A DNA stretch of 14,276 nt, taken from NCBI GenBank assembly GCA_022792755.1, contig JAAWBP010000135.1, positions 1-14,276 of the forward strand. The letters run 5' to 3'. The position numbers were made by a program, and so were the translations under genes. Positions 1 through 6,464 of this stretch are shown piece after piece. The notes under the pieces are model-generated. The model worked only from the letters and a program-made list of their open reading frames with translations. It was not told the origin of the DNA and did not search any database. This DNA comes from Oscillospiraceae bacterium (GTDB lineage: Bacteria; Bacillota; Clostridia; Oscillospirales; Ruminococcaceae). Each line of letters starts with the position of its first letter. Position 1 is the stretch's first letter.

Positions 1-2
1 CA

Positions 3-161
3 GGATTTATGTCAATTATAATGATCTTGGTGATCGATGTGATTTATCAGAGAATTAAAAAATTACGGGAAGATCGCGATTACATGCAGCGATATCTTGT
101 AAATCTGCTCAGTCGCGACACATATTCAGCGTATAGAAGTGACAGCAATGAGAAAATATAA
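3..161 (+). CDS. C-terminal end of an unknown small membrane-anchored ORF (partial)
   Basis: The frame is open from the left edge to a TAA at 159-161, and its last 23 bases overlap the next ORF. The 50 residues after the ATG at 9 begin with a short hydrophobic run (MSIIMILVIDVIY), followed by a charged, probably helical tail rich in Lys, Arg, Glu and Asp. That is the shape of a protein with one membrane segment near its end, or of a very small membrane protein. The only Shine-Dalgarno-like bases lie too close to the ATG, so the true start is probably outside the window. I do not recognise a family. The overlap with the next gene suggests co-transcription. It may also be a chance ORF. Confidence 0.3.
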   Translation, partial: GFMSIIMILVIDVIYQRIKKLREDRDYMQRYLVNLLSRDTYSAYRSDSNEKI

Positions 162-336
162 AATTCCGAGAATTCCGCCAACGGCCACAAAAAGCGTTCG
201 GTTTCCGAACGATGTGATAGAAGAAGTAGAAAAGGCCATCCGGGGGAAGGAATGCACCTTCACGGCTTTTGTTGTAGAAGCGGTCAAGGTTGCGTTGGAC
301 AATTTAAGGGAAGAAGCGGAAAACAGGTGGAATTAA
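148..336 (+). CDS. Small ribbon-helix-helix (Arc/CopG-like, YlcI/YnfO-type) protein
   Basis: A 62-residue protein if it starts at the ATG at 148; a GTG at 139 would add three residues. Neither start has a good ribosome binding site, and I prefer the ATG because the protein then begins directly with the basic MRKYKIPRIPP leader. The core fits a ribbon-helix-helix fold: a short strand (KSVRFPNDV), a helix (IEEVEKAI), a turn containing TFTAF, and a second helix (VVEAVKVALDNL). Such proteins bind DNA as dimers through the strand, or serve as small phage or plasmid regulators or antitoxins. No toxin gene follows; a terminator lies 36 bases downstream. The fold assignment is fairly secure, but the target and role are unknown. 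Confidence 0.7.
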   Translation: MRKYKIPRIPPTATKSVRFPNDVIEEVEKAIRGKECTFTAFVVEAVKVALDNLREEAENRWN

Positions 337-371
337 GCGGAGCATGTCTGCTGATCGAGTTCAATAAAGAG

Positions 372-406
372 AAATAACCCCTGCTCAAAAGCGGGGGCTA
401 TTTTTT
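372..406 (+). terminator. Intrinsic terminator, probably used from both sides
   Basis: CCCCTGC and GCGGGGG pair with one G-U around the loop TCAAAA. The flanking A/T bases extend the stem, and a run of six T follows on the plus strand, ending the RHH transcript. Read on the minus strand, the same hairpin is followed by TTATTT, so it may also end cysE-cysS transcripts, since nothing else terminator-like lies between here and the cysS stop. Confidence 0.8.
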
Positions 407-420
407 ATACGGATAACGTG

Positions 421-582
421 CCTCGCGGGGCAGGGTACCCCTGCTGGCAGTTTGCACCCCGACGTTCTGCCAGTCAAAAGGTGATTGACCTGCAAGGCGC
501 CTCGCGGGATATCAGTCCCGCTCTTAGCACGGCTTATGAATCGCGTTTGCCCTGCCTGGGCACAGGCGCGGAATCACTCCGC
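421..582 (+). repeat. Dispersed intergenic repeat, copy A
   Basis: This copy has two modules. Module 1 (421-447) contains CCTCGCGGGGCAGGGTACC, a 19-base exact match to copy C at 6540-6558, and a small hairpin (GCAGGG at 430-435, CCCTGC at 439-444). Module 2 (497-582) aligns without gaps to copy B at 3031-3116, with 61 of 86 bases identical. TGAATCGCGTTTG at 537-549 also recurs exactly in copy C. Between the modules, CTGGCAG (444-450) can pair with CTGCCAG. The copy runs up to the cysS stop codon, so it would form the 3' untranslated part of the cysE-cysS mRNA, in antisense. Confidence 0.75.
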
Positions 583-1973
583 TACTTTTTCACCACCCGG
601 GTGCCCTGCCGGGTCTCTTCGACGAGGTAGCCCATCGCGGTGATCCGGTCGCGCAGGGCGTCCGCTTTGGCGAAGTCCTTCGCTTTGCGGGCCGCCGCAC
701 GCTCCTCCACAAGGGTCAAAACCTCCTGCGGGATTTCGTCCTTTTTCTGGTAGAGCAGCCCCAGCACGCCGCACATCTCGTCGAAAATCCCCTTCGCAAA
801 GGCGATCTGCCCCTTCGGAGCCAGGACGGAGCCGGAGGTCATGGTGTTGATCTCCCGCGCCAGTTCGAAGAGGGCGGAAATCGCATCCGCAGTGTTGAGG
901 TCGTCGTCCATCGCCTCGATAAACTGCTCCTTCCGGGCGAGGAGGGCGGCCTTCTGCTCCTCCGGGAATTCCCCGTCCGCCGCCTTTTCCAGGGCGAACT
1001 CCATCCCCTCCTTGCAATTGTAGAGCCGTTCGAGGGCCGCCTGGCACTGCTCGATGATCTCGGCGTTGTAGTTGATCTGGCTGCGGTAATGGGCCTGGAG
1101 CATCAAAAACCGGATCGGCTCATAGCCGAATTTTTCCGCCACCTCCCTCACGGTGAAGAAGTTGCCGAGGGATTTGGACATCTTCCGGTTGTCGACATTG
1201 ATATAGCCGTTGTGCATCCAGTAGCGGGCGAAGGGGGCGCCGTTGCCGCATTCGCTCTGCGCAATTTCGTTTTCGTGGTGCGGGAAGATCAAGTCCTGCC
1301 CGCCGCAGTGGATGTCGATGGTGTCCGCCAGGTAGTTTTTCGCCATGGCGGAACATTCGATATGCCAGCCGGGGCGCCCCTTCCCCCAGGGGGATTCCCA
1401 ATAGGGATCGCCCGGCTTCGCCGCTTTCCAGAGGGCGAAGTCCATCGGGTTCTGCTTTTGTTCGTGGGCATCGATCCGCGCCCCCGCCTGCAAATCCTCG
1501 AGCGGCATGTGGGAAAGCTTCCCGTACCCGTCGAAGGTGTCCACCTTAAAGTAAACGTCGCCGTTCGATTCATAAGCGTGCCCTTTTTCTACCAGCTCCC
1601 GAACCAGCGCGATGATCATCTCCATACTTTGGGTGACCTGCGGGTGGACGGTCGCCTCCCGGACATTCAGCCCCTGCGCATCCTTTTTACATTCCGCGAT
1701 GAACCGCTCCGAAATCTCCGAGGCGGACACCCCTTCCTCGTTCGCCTTTTTGATGATCTTGTCGTCCACGTCGGTGTAGTTCTGGACGAACGTCACCTCG
1801 TATCCCCGGTATTCCAGGTACCGGCGCAGGACGTCGAAGACGCAGATCGGCCGCGCGTTCCCGATGTGGATGTAATTGTAGACCGTCGGCCCGCAGGCGT
1901 AGATCTTCGCCTTGCCCGGCTCGATCGGCTTGAACTCCTCCAGCTCTCTTGTCAGGGTGTTATAAATTTTCAT
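582..1973 (-). CDS. cysS: Cysteinyl-tRNA synthetase
   Basis: Class I aminoacyl-tRNA synthetase that joins cysteine to tRNA-Cys in the cytoplasm, using ATP. It has 463 residues, normal for bacterial CysRS. The class I signatures are present: HIGN at residues 36-39 and KMSKS at 264-268. The four zinc ligands that select the cysteine thiol are all visible: Cys27 in ACGPT, Cys207 in GWHIECSAM, and His232 and Glu236 in PHHENE. The C-terminal part (about 310-463) is the helical DALR and anticodon-binding region. The ATG at 1973 is chosen because AAGGAG stands nine bases before it; an in-frame ATG at 1994 has no such site. The gene start overlaps the end of cysE by 14 bases, so the two are translationally coupled and share the T-box leader. 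Confidence 0.97.
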   Translation of the reverse strand: MKIYNTLTRELEEFKPIEPGKAKIYACGPTVYNYIHIGNARPICVFDVLRRYLEYRGYEVTFVQNYTDVDDKIIKKANEEGVSASEISERFIAECKKDAQGLNVREATVHPQVTQSMEMIIALVRELVEKGHAYESNGDVYFKVDTFDGYGKLSHMPLEDLQAGARIDAHEQKQNPMDFALWKAAKPGDPYWESPWGKGRPGWHIECSAMAKNYLADTIDIHCGGQDLIFPHHENEIAQSECGNGAPFARYWMHNGYINVDNRKMSKSLGNFFTVREVAEKFGYEPIRFLMLQAHYRSQINYNAEIIEQCQAALERLYNCKEGMEFALEKAADGEFPEEQKAALLARKEQFIEAMDDDLNTADAISALFELAREINTMTSGSVLAPKGQIAFAKGIFDEMCGVLGLLYQKKDEIPQEVLTLVEERAAARKAKDFAKADALRDRITAMGYLVEETRQGTRVVKK

Positions 1974-2625
1974 GCTGTCCGTCTCCTTCTGCATTTTTTA
2001 ATTCGTTCAGTTCCCGCTCCAGCCGTTCGATCATCCCCCGCATCCGGCAGAGCTCCTGGGAAACCGGGTCGGGGATGTGAACCTGGTCCATGTCGCTATC
2101 CACCCGCCGCCCGTTCACCCGGACGATCCGGGCCGGGACGCCGACCGCCGTCGCGTTGGGCGGGACTTCCTCGAGCACCACAGCCCCCGCGGCGATCCGG
2201 GAATTCCGGCCGACCGTGAAGGGGCCGAGGACCTTTGCGCCGCTCCCGATCAGGACGTTGTCCTCGAGCGTGGGGTGGCGCTTGCCGTGATCCTTTCCAG
2301 TGCCGCCGAGGGTCACCCCCTGGTAGATGGTGCAGTTGTCGCCGATCACCGCGGTCTCGCCGATGACCACCCCGCTGCCGTGGTCGATGAACAGCCCCCG
2401 CCCGATGGTCGCACCGGGGTGGATTTCCACCCCCGTCATGAACCGGGCGAACTGGCTGACCATCCTCGCGAGGAAGAGGCATCGATGCCGGTAAAGCCAG
2501 TGGGAGAAGCGGTAGTAAATCAAGGCGTGCAGCCCAGAGTAGAGGAGGAAGACCTCCGCCGAGCTCCTCGCCGCCGGGTCGCGCTCTTTGATGGCATTAA
2601 TATCATATCTGAGCCGTTTGAACAT
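1960..2625 (-). CDS. cysE: Serine O-acetyltransferase
   Basis: Transfers acetyl from acetyl-CoA to serine, giving O-acetylserine, the first committed step of cysteine synthesis. The protein has 221 residues. Residues 1-60 are the helical serine acetyltransferase N-terminus. From about 65 to 165 the hexapeptide repeats of a left-handed beta-helix follow (VEIHPGATIG, VVIGETAVIGDN, VLIGSGAKVLG), with the DHGSGVVIGE active-site stretch at 81-90 (Asp81, His82), GKRHPTLED near 114-122 and the closing GVPARIV at 162-168. The tail (about 190-211) looks like a short coiled coil. It is the short Gram-positive form rather than the longer enterobacterial one. The start is supported by GGAAGG eight bases upstream. 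It is first in an operon with cysS and is controlled by the Cys T-box. Confidence 0.96.
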   Translation of the reverse strand: MFKRLRYDINAIKERDPAARSSAEVFLLYSGLHALIYYRFSHWLYRHRCLFLARMVSQFARFMTGVEIHPGATIGRGLFIDHGSGVVIGETAVIGDNCTIYQGVTLGGTGKDHGKRHPTLEDNVLIGSGAKVLGPFTVGRNSRIAAGAVVLEEVPPNATAVGVPARIVRVNGRRVDSDMDQVHIPDPVSQELCRMRGMIERLERELNELKNAEGDGQHENL

Positions 2626-2650
2626 ATACCCATCCTTCCGATATTTCGTA

Positions 2651-2676
2651 GAAAAATCGCCTCTTAGCCGAGGCGG
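2651..2676 (-). terminator. Second terminator-like hairpin between the T-box and cysE
   Basis: On the minus strand CGCCTC and GAGGCG form a perfect six-base-pair stem around GGCTAA and are followed by ATTTTT. It lies about 20 bases after the T-box terminator and 26 bases before the cysE start. It could be a second attenuation point, or a hairpin that protects the 5' end of a processed mRNA. Confidence 0.5.
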
Positions 2677-2696
2677 GAGAAAAACACCGCATCAAG

Positions 2697-2920
2697 AAAA
2701 CGCCCCGCAGCGCTCTGCTGCGAAGGCGGTTACCGCGGTTCCACTTCGTTTTTTCACTCAAAGCCGCCCGTAACGGGGGCGGGGCGCAGGCGCTCTCCGC
2801 AACGCACCTTCGTCTTCCGGGTCAGGGCGCGCTCTCAGCCGGCGGCGGCGCCTCTCTGAACTTTCCCATGGGGAGACTACTCTTTTGCGGGTCGTCACAC
2901 CTGTAAACATACCTTTTATG
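2697..2920 (-). promoter_or_regulatory. Cysteine-specific T-box riboswitch (leader of cysE-cysS)
   Basis: Read on the minus strand, stem I begins with CCGCAA (2890-2885) pairing with TTGCGG (2802-2797). The specifier loop faces AAGAGTA and contains TGC (2806-2804), a cysteine codon followed by G. Above it GTCT pairs with AGAC, TCAG with CTGA around an AGA bulge, and GGCGC with GCGCC below a loop with GGCTGAGA. A later hairpin is CCGCCC/GGGCGG. The antiterminator is complete: CGAAG, bulge TGGAACC, GCGG, TAA, CCGC, CTTCG. The TGGA (2743-2740) would pair with the UCCA end of tRNA-Cys, whose discriminator base is U. A competing terminator pairs CGCAGC with GCTGCG plus outer bases, followed by TTTT (2700-2697). 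Uncharged tRNA-Cys should favour readthrough into cysE-cysS. Confidence 0.95.
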
Positions 2921-2925
2921 TATAT

Positions 2926-2954
2926 AATATACCACACTGCCCCGAAGGTTGCAA
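2926..2954 (-). promoter_or_regulatory. Sigma-A-like promoter of cysE-cysS
   Basis: On the minus strand, TTGCAA (2954-2949) and TATATT (2931-2926) are separated by 17 bases. Transcription would start near 2919, just before stem I of the T-box. Confidence 0.75.
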
Positions 2955-3030
2955 GACCATCTTTCCACACTTGAAAAAGCGGCATATGGCATTCCGCCCT
3001 GCGAAGCAGCTAAAGCAGAATCGGTACAAT

Positions 3031-3116
3031 GCGCCTCGCGGGACATGAGCGCTGTTACCAGTATGACCTGCGGATCACGTTTGTCCTGTCCGGTCACGGG
3101 CGCAGAAGCATTCCGC
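3031..3116 (+). repeat. Dispersed intergenic repeat, copy B (module 2 only)
   Basis: The 86 bases align to copy A (497-582) without gaps; the first 13 bases (GCGCCTCGCGGGA) and nine of ten around ATCACGTTTG are identical, 61 of 86 in all. TCCTGTCCGGTCACGGGC (3084-3101) matches 15 of 18 bases in copy C. Module 1 is absent. GCATTCCGCC occurs on both sides (2989-2998 and 3108-3117), which may be chance. The copy lies between the cysE-cysS promoter and the comM stop. From 3117 to 3187 the DNA is A+T-rich, and I see no convincing terminator for comM there. Confidence 0.7.
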
Positions 3117-3187
3117 CGCATCACCCCTTGTCAATCGGAAATAAAGTATTAAAATCGAATTTAATTACAAATTGTATAAAACTCGAA

Positions 3188-4714
3188 TTATTTCTGCCAG
3201 TATTTCCGGTCGAGGCTCCGGTATTGAACCGCTTCGGCGATATGCGCCGTGTCGATCGTTTCGCTTCCGTCCAGGTCGGCGATTGTCCGCGCGACCTTGA
3301 CCACCCGGTCGTAGGCACGGGCCGAAAGGCCGAGATGTTCAAACGCCGTTTTGAGGAAGGCGGATGCCCCGCCGGTCATCGGGCAGCATTCGTGAAGTTT
3401 GCCGGCGGGGATTCGGGCGTTGGAATAGATCCCGAGCGGTTTGAGGCGCTCCTGCTGGAGTTTCCGCGCCCTCTGCACCCGCTTCTGGATTTCGGCCGAG
3501 GCTTCGGCGGGCTTCCCGGAGGAGAGGTGCTCGTATTCCACCGGCATCGCATCTACATGGAGGTCGAGCCGGTCGAGGAGCGGGCCGGAAATCCGGGAAA
3601 GGTAGCGGGAGACCTGCGCCTCCTTGCAGATGCAGGGGCGGGTGGGATGCCCATAGTAGCCGCAGGGGCAGGGGTTCATCGCGGCGACGATCATCACCGA
3701 GCAGGGGTAGGTCGAGCTCCCGCCGATCCGGGAGATGGTGATTTCCTGGTCTTCGATCGGCTGGCGGAGCACTTCGAGAGACTGGCGGGAGAACTCCGGC
3801 AGCTCGTCGAGGAAGAGGACGCCGTTGTGGGCGAGGGAAACCTCCCCGGGGCGCGGGGTCGTTCCCCCTCCCGCCAGCCCGACGGCGGAGATGGTGTGAT
3901 GCGGCGCACGGAAGGGGCGCCGGGTGACCAGGGGGCTTTCCGGGCGGAGCAGCCCGGCCACCGAGTAGATTTTAGAGGTTTCGATCGACTCCTCAAAGGT
4001 CATGTCGGGCAGGATGGAGGGCAGGCGCTTTGCCAGCATGCTTTTCCCCGACCCCGGCGGCCCGATCAGAAGGAGGTTGTGCCCGCCTGCCGCGGCGATC
4101 TCCATCGCCCTGCGCCCGCTTTGCTGCCCTTTGACGTCTGAAAAATCGGGGGTGAGCAGTTCCTCCGCCCGGGCGGGCCGTTCGGCGCGGGCGGCGCTTA
4201 AGGTCTGTCTGCCGTCCAGAAAATCGATCAGCTCGTTGATGTGGGAAATCCCATAAACGCCGATCCCTTCCACCACGGCCCCTTCCGCCTCGTTTTCCTT
4301 TGGGAGGAAGACCGCCCGCAGCCCGGCCTCCTTCGCCGCAAGTACCATGGGGAGAACCCCGTCGACCGGCCGGACGTCGCCGCCGAGGGACAGCTCGCCC
4401 AGAAAGGCCGCGCCGGAGAGGGGGGCCGAAAGCTGGCCGCTGGCCGACAGGATCCCCAGCAGGATCGGCAGATCGTACAGCGGGCCGCTCTTCTTCCGGT
4501 CGGCCGGCGCGAGGTTGACGGTGATCCGGTGGATCGGGAAGGTGTAGCCGCAGTTTTTGAGCGCCGCGCGAACCCGGTCGCGGCTTTCCTTGACAGCGGT
4601 GTCGGGCAGGCCGACAACGTCAAAGCCGGGCAGCCCCGGTGTGATGTCGGTCTCCACGCTGACCGGGAAAGCGCTCAGCCCCCAGAATCCCATGCTTTCG
4701 GCTTTGGCAAACAC
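3188..4714 (-). CDS. comM: YifB/ComM family AAA+ ATPase (magnesium-chelatase-like)
   Basis: A 508-residue protein, the usual family length. ComM forms hexameric rings and in Vibrio and Haemophilus drives branch migration during integration of DNA taken up by transformation; in Clostridia its role is not well defined. Residues 1-165 form the ChlI-like (Lon-protease-type fold) N-terminal domain, with GLPGFDVVGLPDTAVKES and the NLAPAD...YDLPI segment. The AAA+ core has Walker A GPPGSGKS at 218-225, Walker B GVLFLDEL at 298-305, NPCPCG at 347-352 and the arginine-containing ISGPLLDRLDLH near 375-386. The C-terminal helical domain ends near KYWQK. The start is GTG at 4714, supported by AAAGGAGGG upstream. 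dprA, often next to it in Firmicutes, is not in the window. A promoter lies about 230 bases upstream. Confidence 0.95.
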   Translation of the reverse strand: MFAKAESMGFWGLSAFPVSVETDITPGLPGFDVVGLPDTAVKESRDRVRAALKNCGYTFPIHRITVNLAPADRKKSGPLYDLPILLGILSASGQLSAPLSGAAFLGELSLGGDVRPVDGVLPMVLAAKEAGLRAVFLPKENEAEGAVVEGIGVYGISHINELIDFLDGRQTLSAARAERPARAEELLTPDFSDVKGQQSGRRAMEIAAAGGHNLLLIGPPGSGKSMLAKRLPSILPDMTFEESIETSKIYSVAGLLRPESPLVTRRPFRAPHHTISAVGLAGGGTTPRPGEVSLAHNGVLFLDELPEFSRQSLEVLRQPIEDQEITISRIGGSSTYPCSVMIVAAMNPCPCGYYGHPTRPCICKEAQVSRYLSRISGPLLDRLDLHVDAMPVEYEHLSSGKPAEASAEIQKRVQRARKLQQERLKPLGIYSNARIPAGKLHECCPMTGGASAFLKTAFEHLGLSARAYDRVVKVARTIADLDGSETIDTAHIAEAVQYRSLDRKYWQK

Positions 4715-4816
4715 GGCGTCCCCCTCCTTTGTTTTTCTGCGATCGGCCTGCTGCTTATGCTTCGGTTATAAAGTAATAAGGGGCGGCGATCCCTCTAACG
4801 TGAAATATAAATTGGA

Positions 4817-4858
4817 CCTGCCAGTCCTGTTGTGTTTGACACGGGACAAGTAGGCAGG
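4817..4858 (-). other. Nested stem-loop in the comM leader (candidate RNA element)
   Basis: Three helices stack with small internal loops: CCTGCC/GGCAGG outermost, GTCC/GGAC in the middle and GTGT/ACAC around a three-base loop. All fourteen pairs are Watson-Crick. If comM is transcribed from the promoter at 4945-4974, this structure sits in its untranslated leader. The structure can form on either strand, so the strand is inferred. No known riboswitch is recognised. Confidence 0.45.
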
Positions 4859-4944
4859 CGGATTGCCCCGGCCGTAAAATGAGATGACCACGCATGAAGG
4901 AAGCTCATACATAAAAACCGGGTATTGGATCCGCTCTGTAAAAT

Positions 4945-4974
4945 ATTATACCCCCAACCAATGGGGGAAAACAA
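4945..4974 (-). promoter_or_regulatory. Promoter upstream of comM with an inverted repeat in its spacer
   Basis: On the minus strand, TTGTTT (4974-4969) and a consensus TATAAT (4950-4945) are 18 bases apart. The spacer is almost filled by CCCCCA-TTGGT-TGGGGG, a perfect inverted repeat. Transcription would start near 4938, leaving a leader of about 220 bases before the comM GTG. Operators placed between -35 and -10 are typical of MerR-family regulators, though here the spacer is close to normal length. Confidence 0.55.
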
Positions 4975-5014
4975 GCCCTCTTTTCTTTCGTGCTGACAGC
5001 TTTGACCGTCGGCG

Positions 5015-5043
5015 ATTTTACCCTTGTCAACCGAGGGTAAGAT
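5015..5043. other. Intergenic stem-loop
   Basis: ATTTTACCCT pairs with AGGGTAAGAT (one G-U) around a nine-base loop. A weaker stem, GCTGAC/GTCGGC, precedes it at about 4992-5013. On the plus strand CTTTTT follows a few bases later, but no plus-strand gene precedes it. Between 4715 and 5209 I find no credible gene: the region holds the comM leader and promoter, these stems and the GH172 terminator. Confidence 0.4.
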
Positions 5044-5066
5044 ATCTTTTTCATGTGGCTGTCACG

Positions 5067-5107
5067 AAAAAGCGCGCGGTATACTGTCGTATACCGCACG
5101 CTTTTTT
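5067..5107 (-). terminator. Bidirectional intrinsic terminator after the GH172 gene
   Basis: GCGGTATAC and GTATACCGC form a perfect nine-base-pair stem around TGTC, extended past one mismatch by GCG/CGC. The hairpin has AAAAA before it and TTTTTT after it, so it can terminate in both directions. It lies about 100 bases past the stop codon of the GH172 gene on the minus strand. Confidence 0.85.
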
Positions 5108-5209
5108 GTTGTACCACTGCTCTCAAAGCTTACGATTTCCCCCGCATAGGAGCAAATCTTCTGCATAATCGGAGCCGGCTGTACACCGCAGCAGGGGATG
5201 AAAGGCAAG

Positions 5210-6268
5210 TCATCTGGCCAGATAATAATAGGCAACTGCGGAAAAATGATCCTGACGGTAGAAAGTTACAAAAGCTTCCTCCGGAATTTCTTCCCAGGTC
5301 CAGTCTTGGCGGTAGATGGGATGGAGTGTTCCTTTCGTGTCATAGGCGACCGGAATCATTTTCACACCGGCCCTGGCAAGGAGAAGCGCCTTGGGTTTTG
5401 GAGTTCCGCCGATTGTTTGCAATTCCACCCGGCATCCGTTTTCGAAGAAAATGGGGTCTTTGCCGTGAAAACGATAAAAAGAAGACGCTTCGTTATTTAA
5501 AACCGTGCAGCCTTGCCATCGGTTGCTGTATGTGCCGAGCTCCCACGCGGTTCCGAGATAATCCTCCGTTCCGGTACCGACAAGAGACGGCTCCTTTTCT
5601 CCGTCCAGATAGATTTTGACTTCTCCTTCGCCCCACCAGGAATCCATATAGTCGGGATTTATCTGAATGGAAACGTTCATCCCCAAAAAACGCCCTTTCC
5701 CCTTGATTTCAGGGAGGATCAAAGCGCTCTCCCCGAGTTCGTTAGGCGCTGTCAAGGTATGGGAGGCATGGAAATACAGCACATCCGCACCGAGCTCTTC
5801 TTTTGTAAGATCCACATCGTAAAACAGATGACTGAGATTTTGGCCCGACAGATTTTTCAATGTCAGTTTTGCGTGTTTGCGCGCAGGCATAGGAATGGTG
5901 CAGACAAACGATCTTCCTTCGGGAGAAGAGAAGTATTCGTTTTCAAATGCAACCATCTGATCGCGCCCCATGCAGAAAAATTCGCTGATGGGGACACAAA
6001 TGGAGGGGGAGGCTTCATCGTCCCAATAGGCGCAGAAGTAGGTGTTGGCCAGCACCTCTTTTGTCCGTTCGGAGATTGTAAGCCAGATCCGGCGTATGAC
6101 GACAGGGCCGTCGACATCGCACAGGATTTTTTCTTCGCCGTCAGAAAACGGCTCAAACGGATGCCCCTTAGCACCGAAGTTTTCTTTTCCGCCGGCGGCT
6201 CTTGCCCCGGTTCGGTTTTCAAAACTGATCCATACCGGCTCTTTTTTGTCGTATTGAAATATCTCCAT
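5210..6268 (-). CDS. GH172 (DUF2961) glycoside hydrolase
   Basis: A 352-residue protein of the DUF2961 family, now GH172; characterised members cleave alpha-D-fructofuranosides, difructose dianhydrides or arabinan-type linkages. The signature WWGEGEVKIYLDGE (residues 211-224) is followed by GTGTEDY (231-237). As I recall, the two catalytic glutamates of the Bifidobacterium dentium enzyme (Glu270 and Glu291) are 21 residues apart; here Glu214 and Glu235 have the same spacing. The N-terminal half is beta-rich, as expected for the two jelly-roll domains. There is no signal peptide or membrane segment, so it should act in the cytoplasm on imported oligosaccharides. The ATG at 6268 is chosen because AAGGAAG precedes it; the frame is open 32 codons further, across the promoter. 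The gene stands alone, without a transporter or regulator. The substrate cannot be told from sequence. Confidence 0.9.
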   Translation of the reverse strand: MEIFQYDKKEPVWISFENRTGARAAGGKENFGAKGHPFEPFSDGEEKILCDVDGPVVIRRIWLTISERTKEVLANTYFCAYWDDEASPSICVPISEFFCMGRDQMVAFENEYFSSPEGRSFVCTIPMPARKHAKLTLKNLSGQNLSHLFYDVDLTKEELGADVLYFHASHTLTAPNELGESALILPEIKGKGRFLGMNVSIQINPDYMDSWWGEGEVKIYLDGEKEPSLVGTGTEDYLGTAWELGTYSNRWQGCTVLNNEASSFYRFHGKDPIFFENGCRVELQTIGGTPKPKALLLARAGVKMIPVAYDTKGTLHPIYRQDWTWEEIPEEAFVTFYRQDHFSAVAYYYLAR

Positions 6269-6335
6269 TTTCTTCTTCCTTTCTGTCGCTCCGCCATTTG
6301 AAATTCGACGCAGGCAAAGCGTATTATCTGCAATC

Positions 6336-6364
6336 AGTATAGTATGGTTTTTCGGTTTATGCAA
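6336..6364 (-). promoter_or_regulatory. Sigma-A-like promoter of the GH172 gene
   Basis: On the minus strand, TTGCAT (6364-6359) and TATACT (6341-6336) are 17 bases apart, giving a start near 6329 and a leader of about 60 bases. This placement rules out the longer reading of the GH172 frame beginning at 6364. Confidence 0.75.
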
Positions 6365-6464
6365 GTTTGAAATACGGAGGCCTTAAAGAAGTGGCTTTTA
6401 TAGATGGAGACAGCACCCTCGATTGACAAAGGCAAACACATCCCAGAACTTCAAAGCCGGGCGG

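Noticed and set aside
418..630. A 70-codon ORF within repeat copy A, with a similar reading in copies B and C (ASRD...SRL...TGAE).
   Set aside because: The shared peptide reading comes from the DNA repeat; copy C is shifted by insertions, the ORFs lack ribosome binding sites, and one runs into cysS in antisense.
1089..2219. A 376-codon plus-strand ORF opposite cysS and cysE.
   Set aside because: It is the antisense shadow of two certain genes in GC-rich DNA; it has no ribosome binding site and an unnatural composition rich in Val, Arg, Pro and Asp.
3029..4141. A 370-codon plus-strand ORF opposite comM, starting in repeat copy B.
   Set aside because: It is antisense to a full-length, motif-complete comM, and its start lies inside the dispersed repeat.
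4836..4841. A consensus TTGACA on the plus strand upstream of comM.
   Set aside because: No -10 box stands 16-19 bases later, and the bases are the loop and inner helix of the nested stem-loop.
4884..5168. ORFs on both strands of the comM-GH172 spacer (94 and 73 codons).
   Set aside because: They cross a terminator and several hairpins, have no ribosome binding site and resemble no family I know.
5513..6301. A 262-codon plus-strand ORF opposite the GH172 gene.
   Set aside because: The minus-strand frame carries the family motifs, promoter, ribosome binding site and terminator; the plus frame has none.
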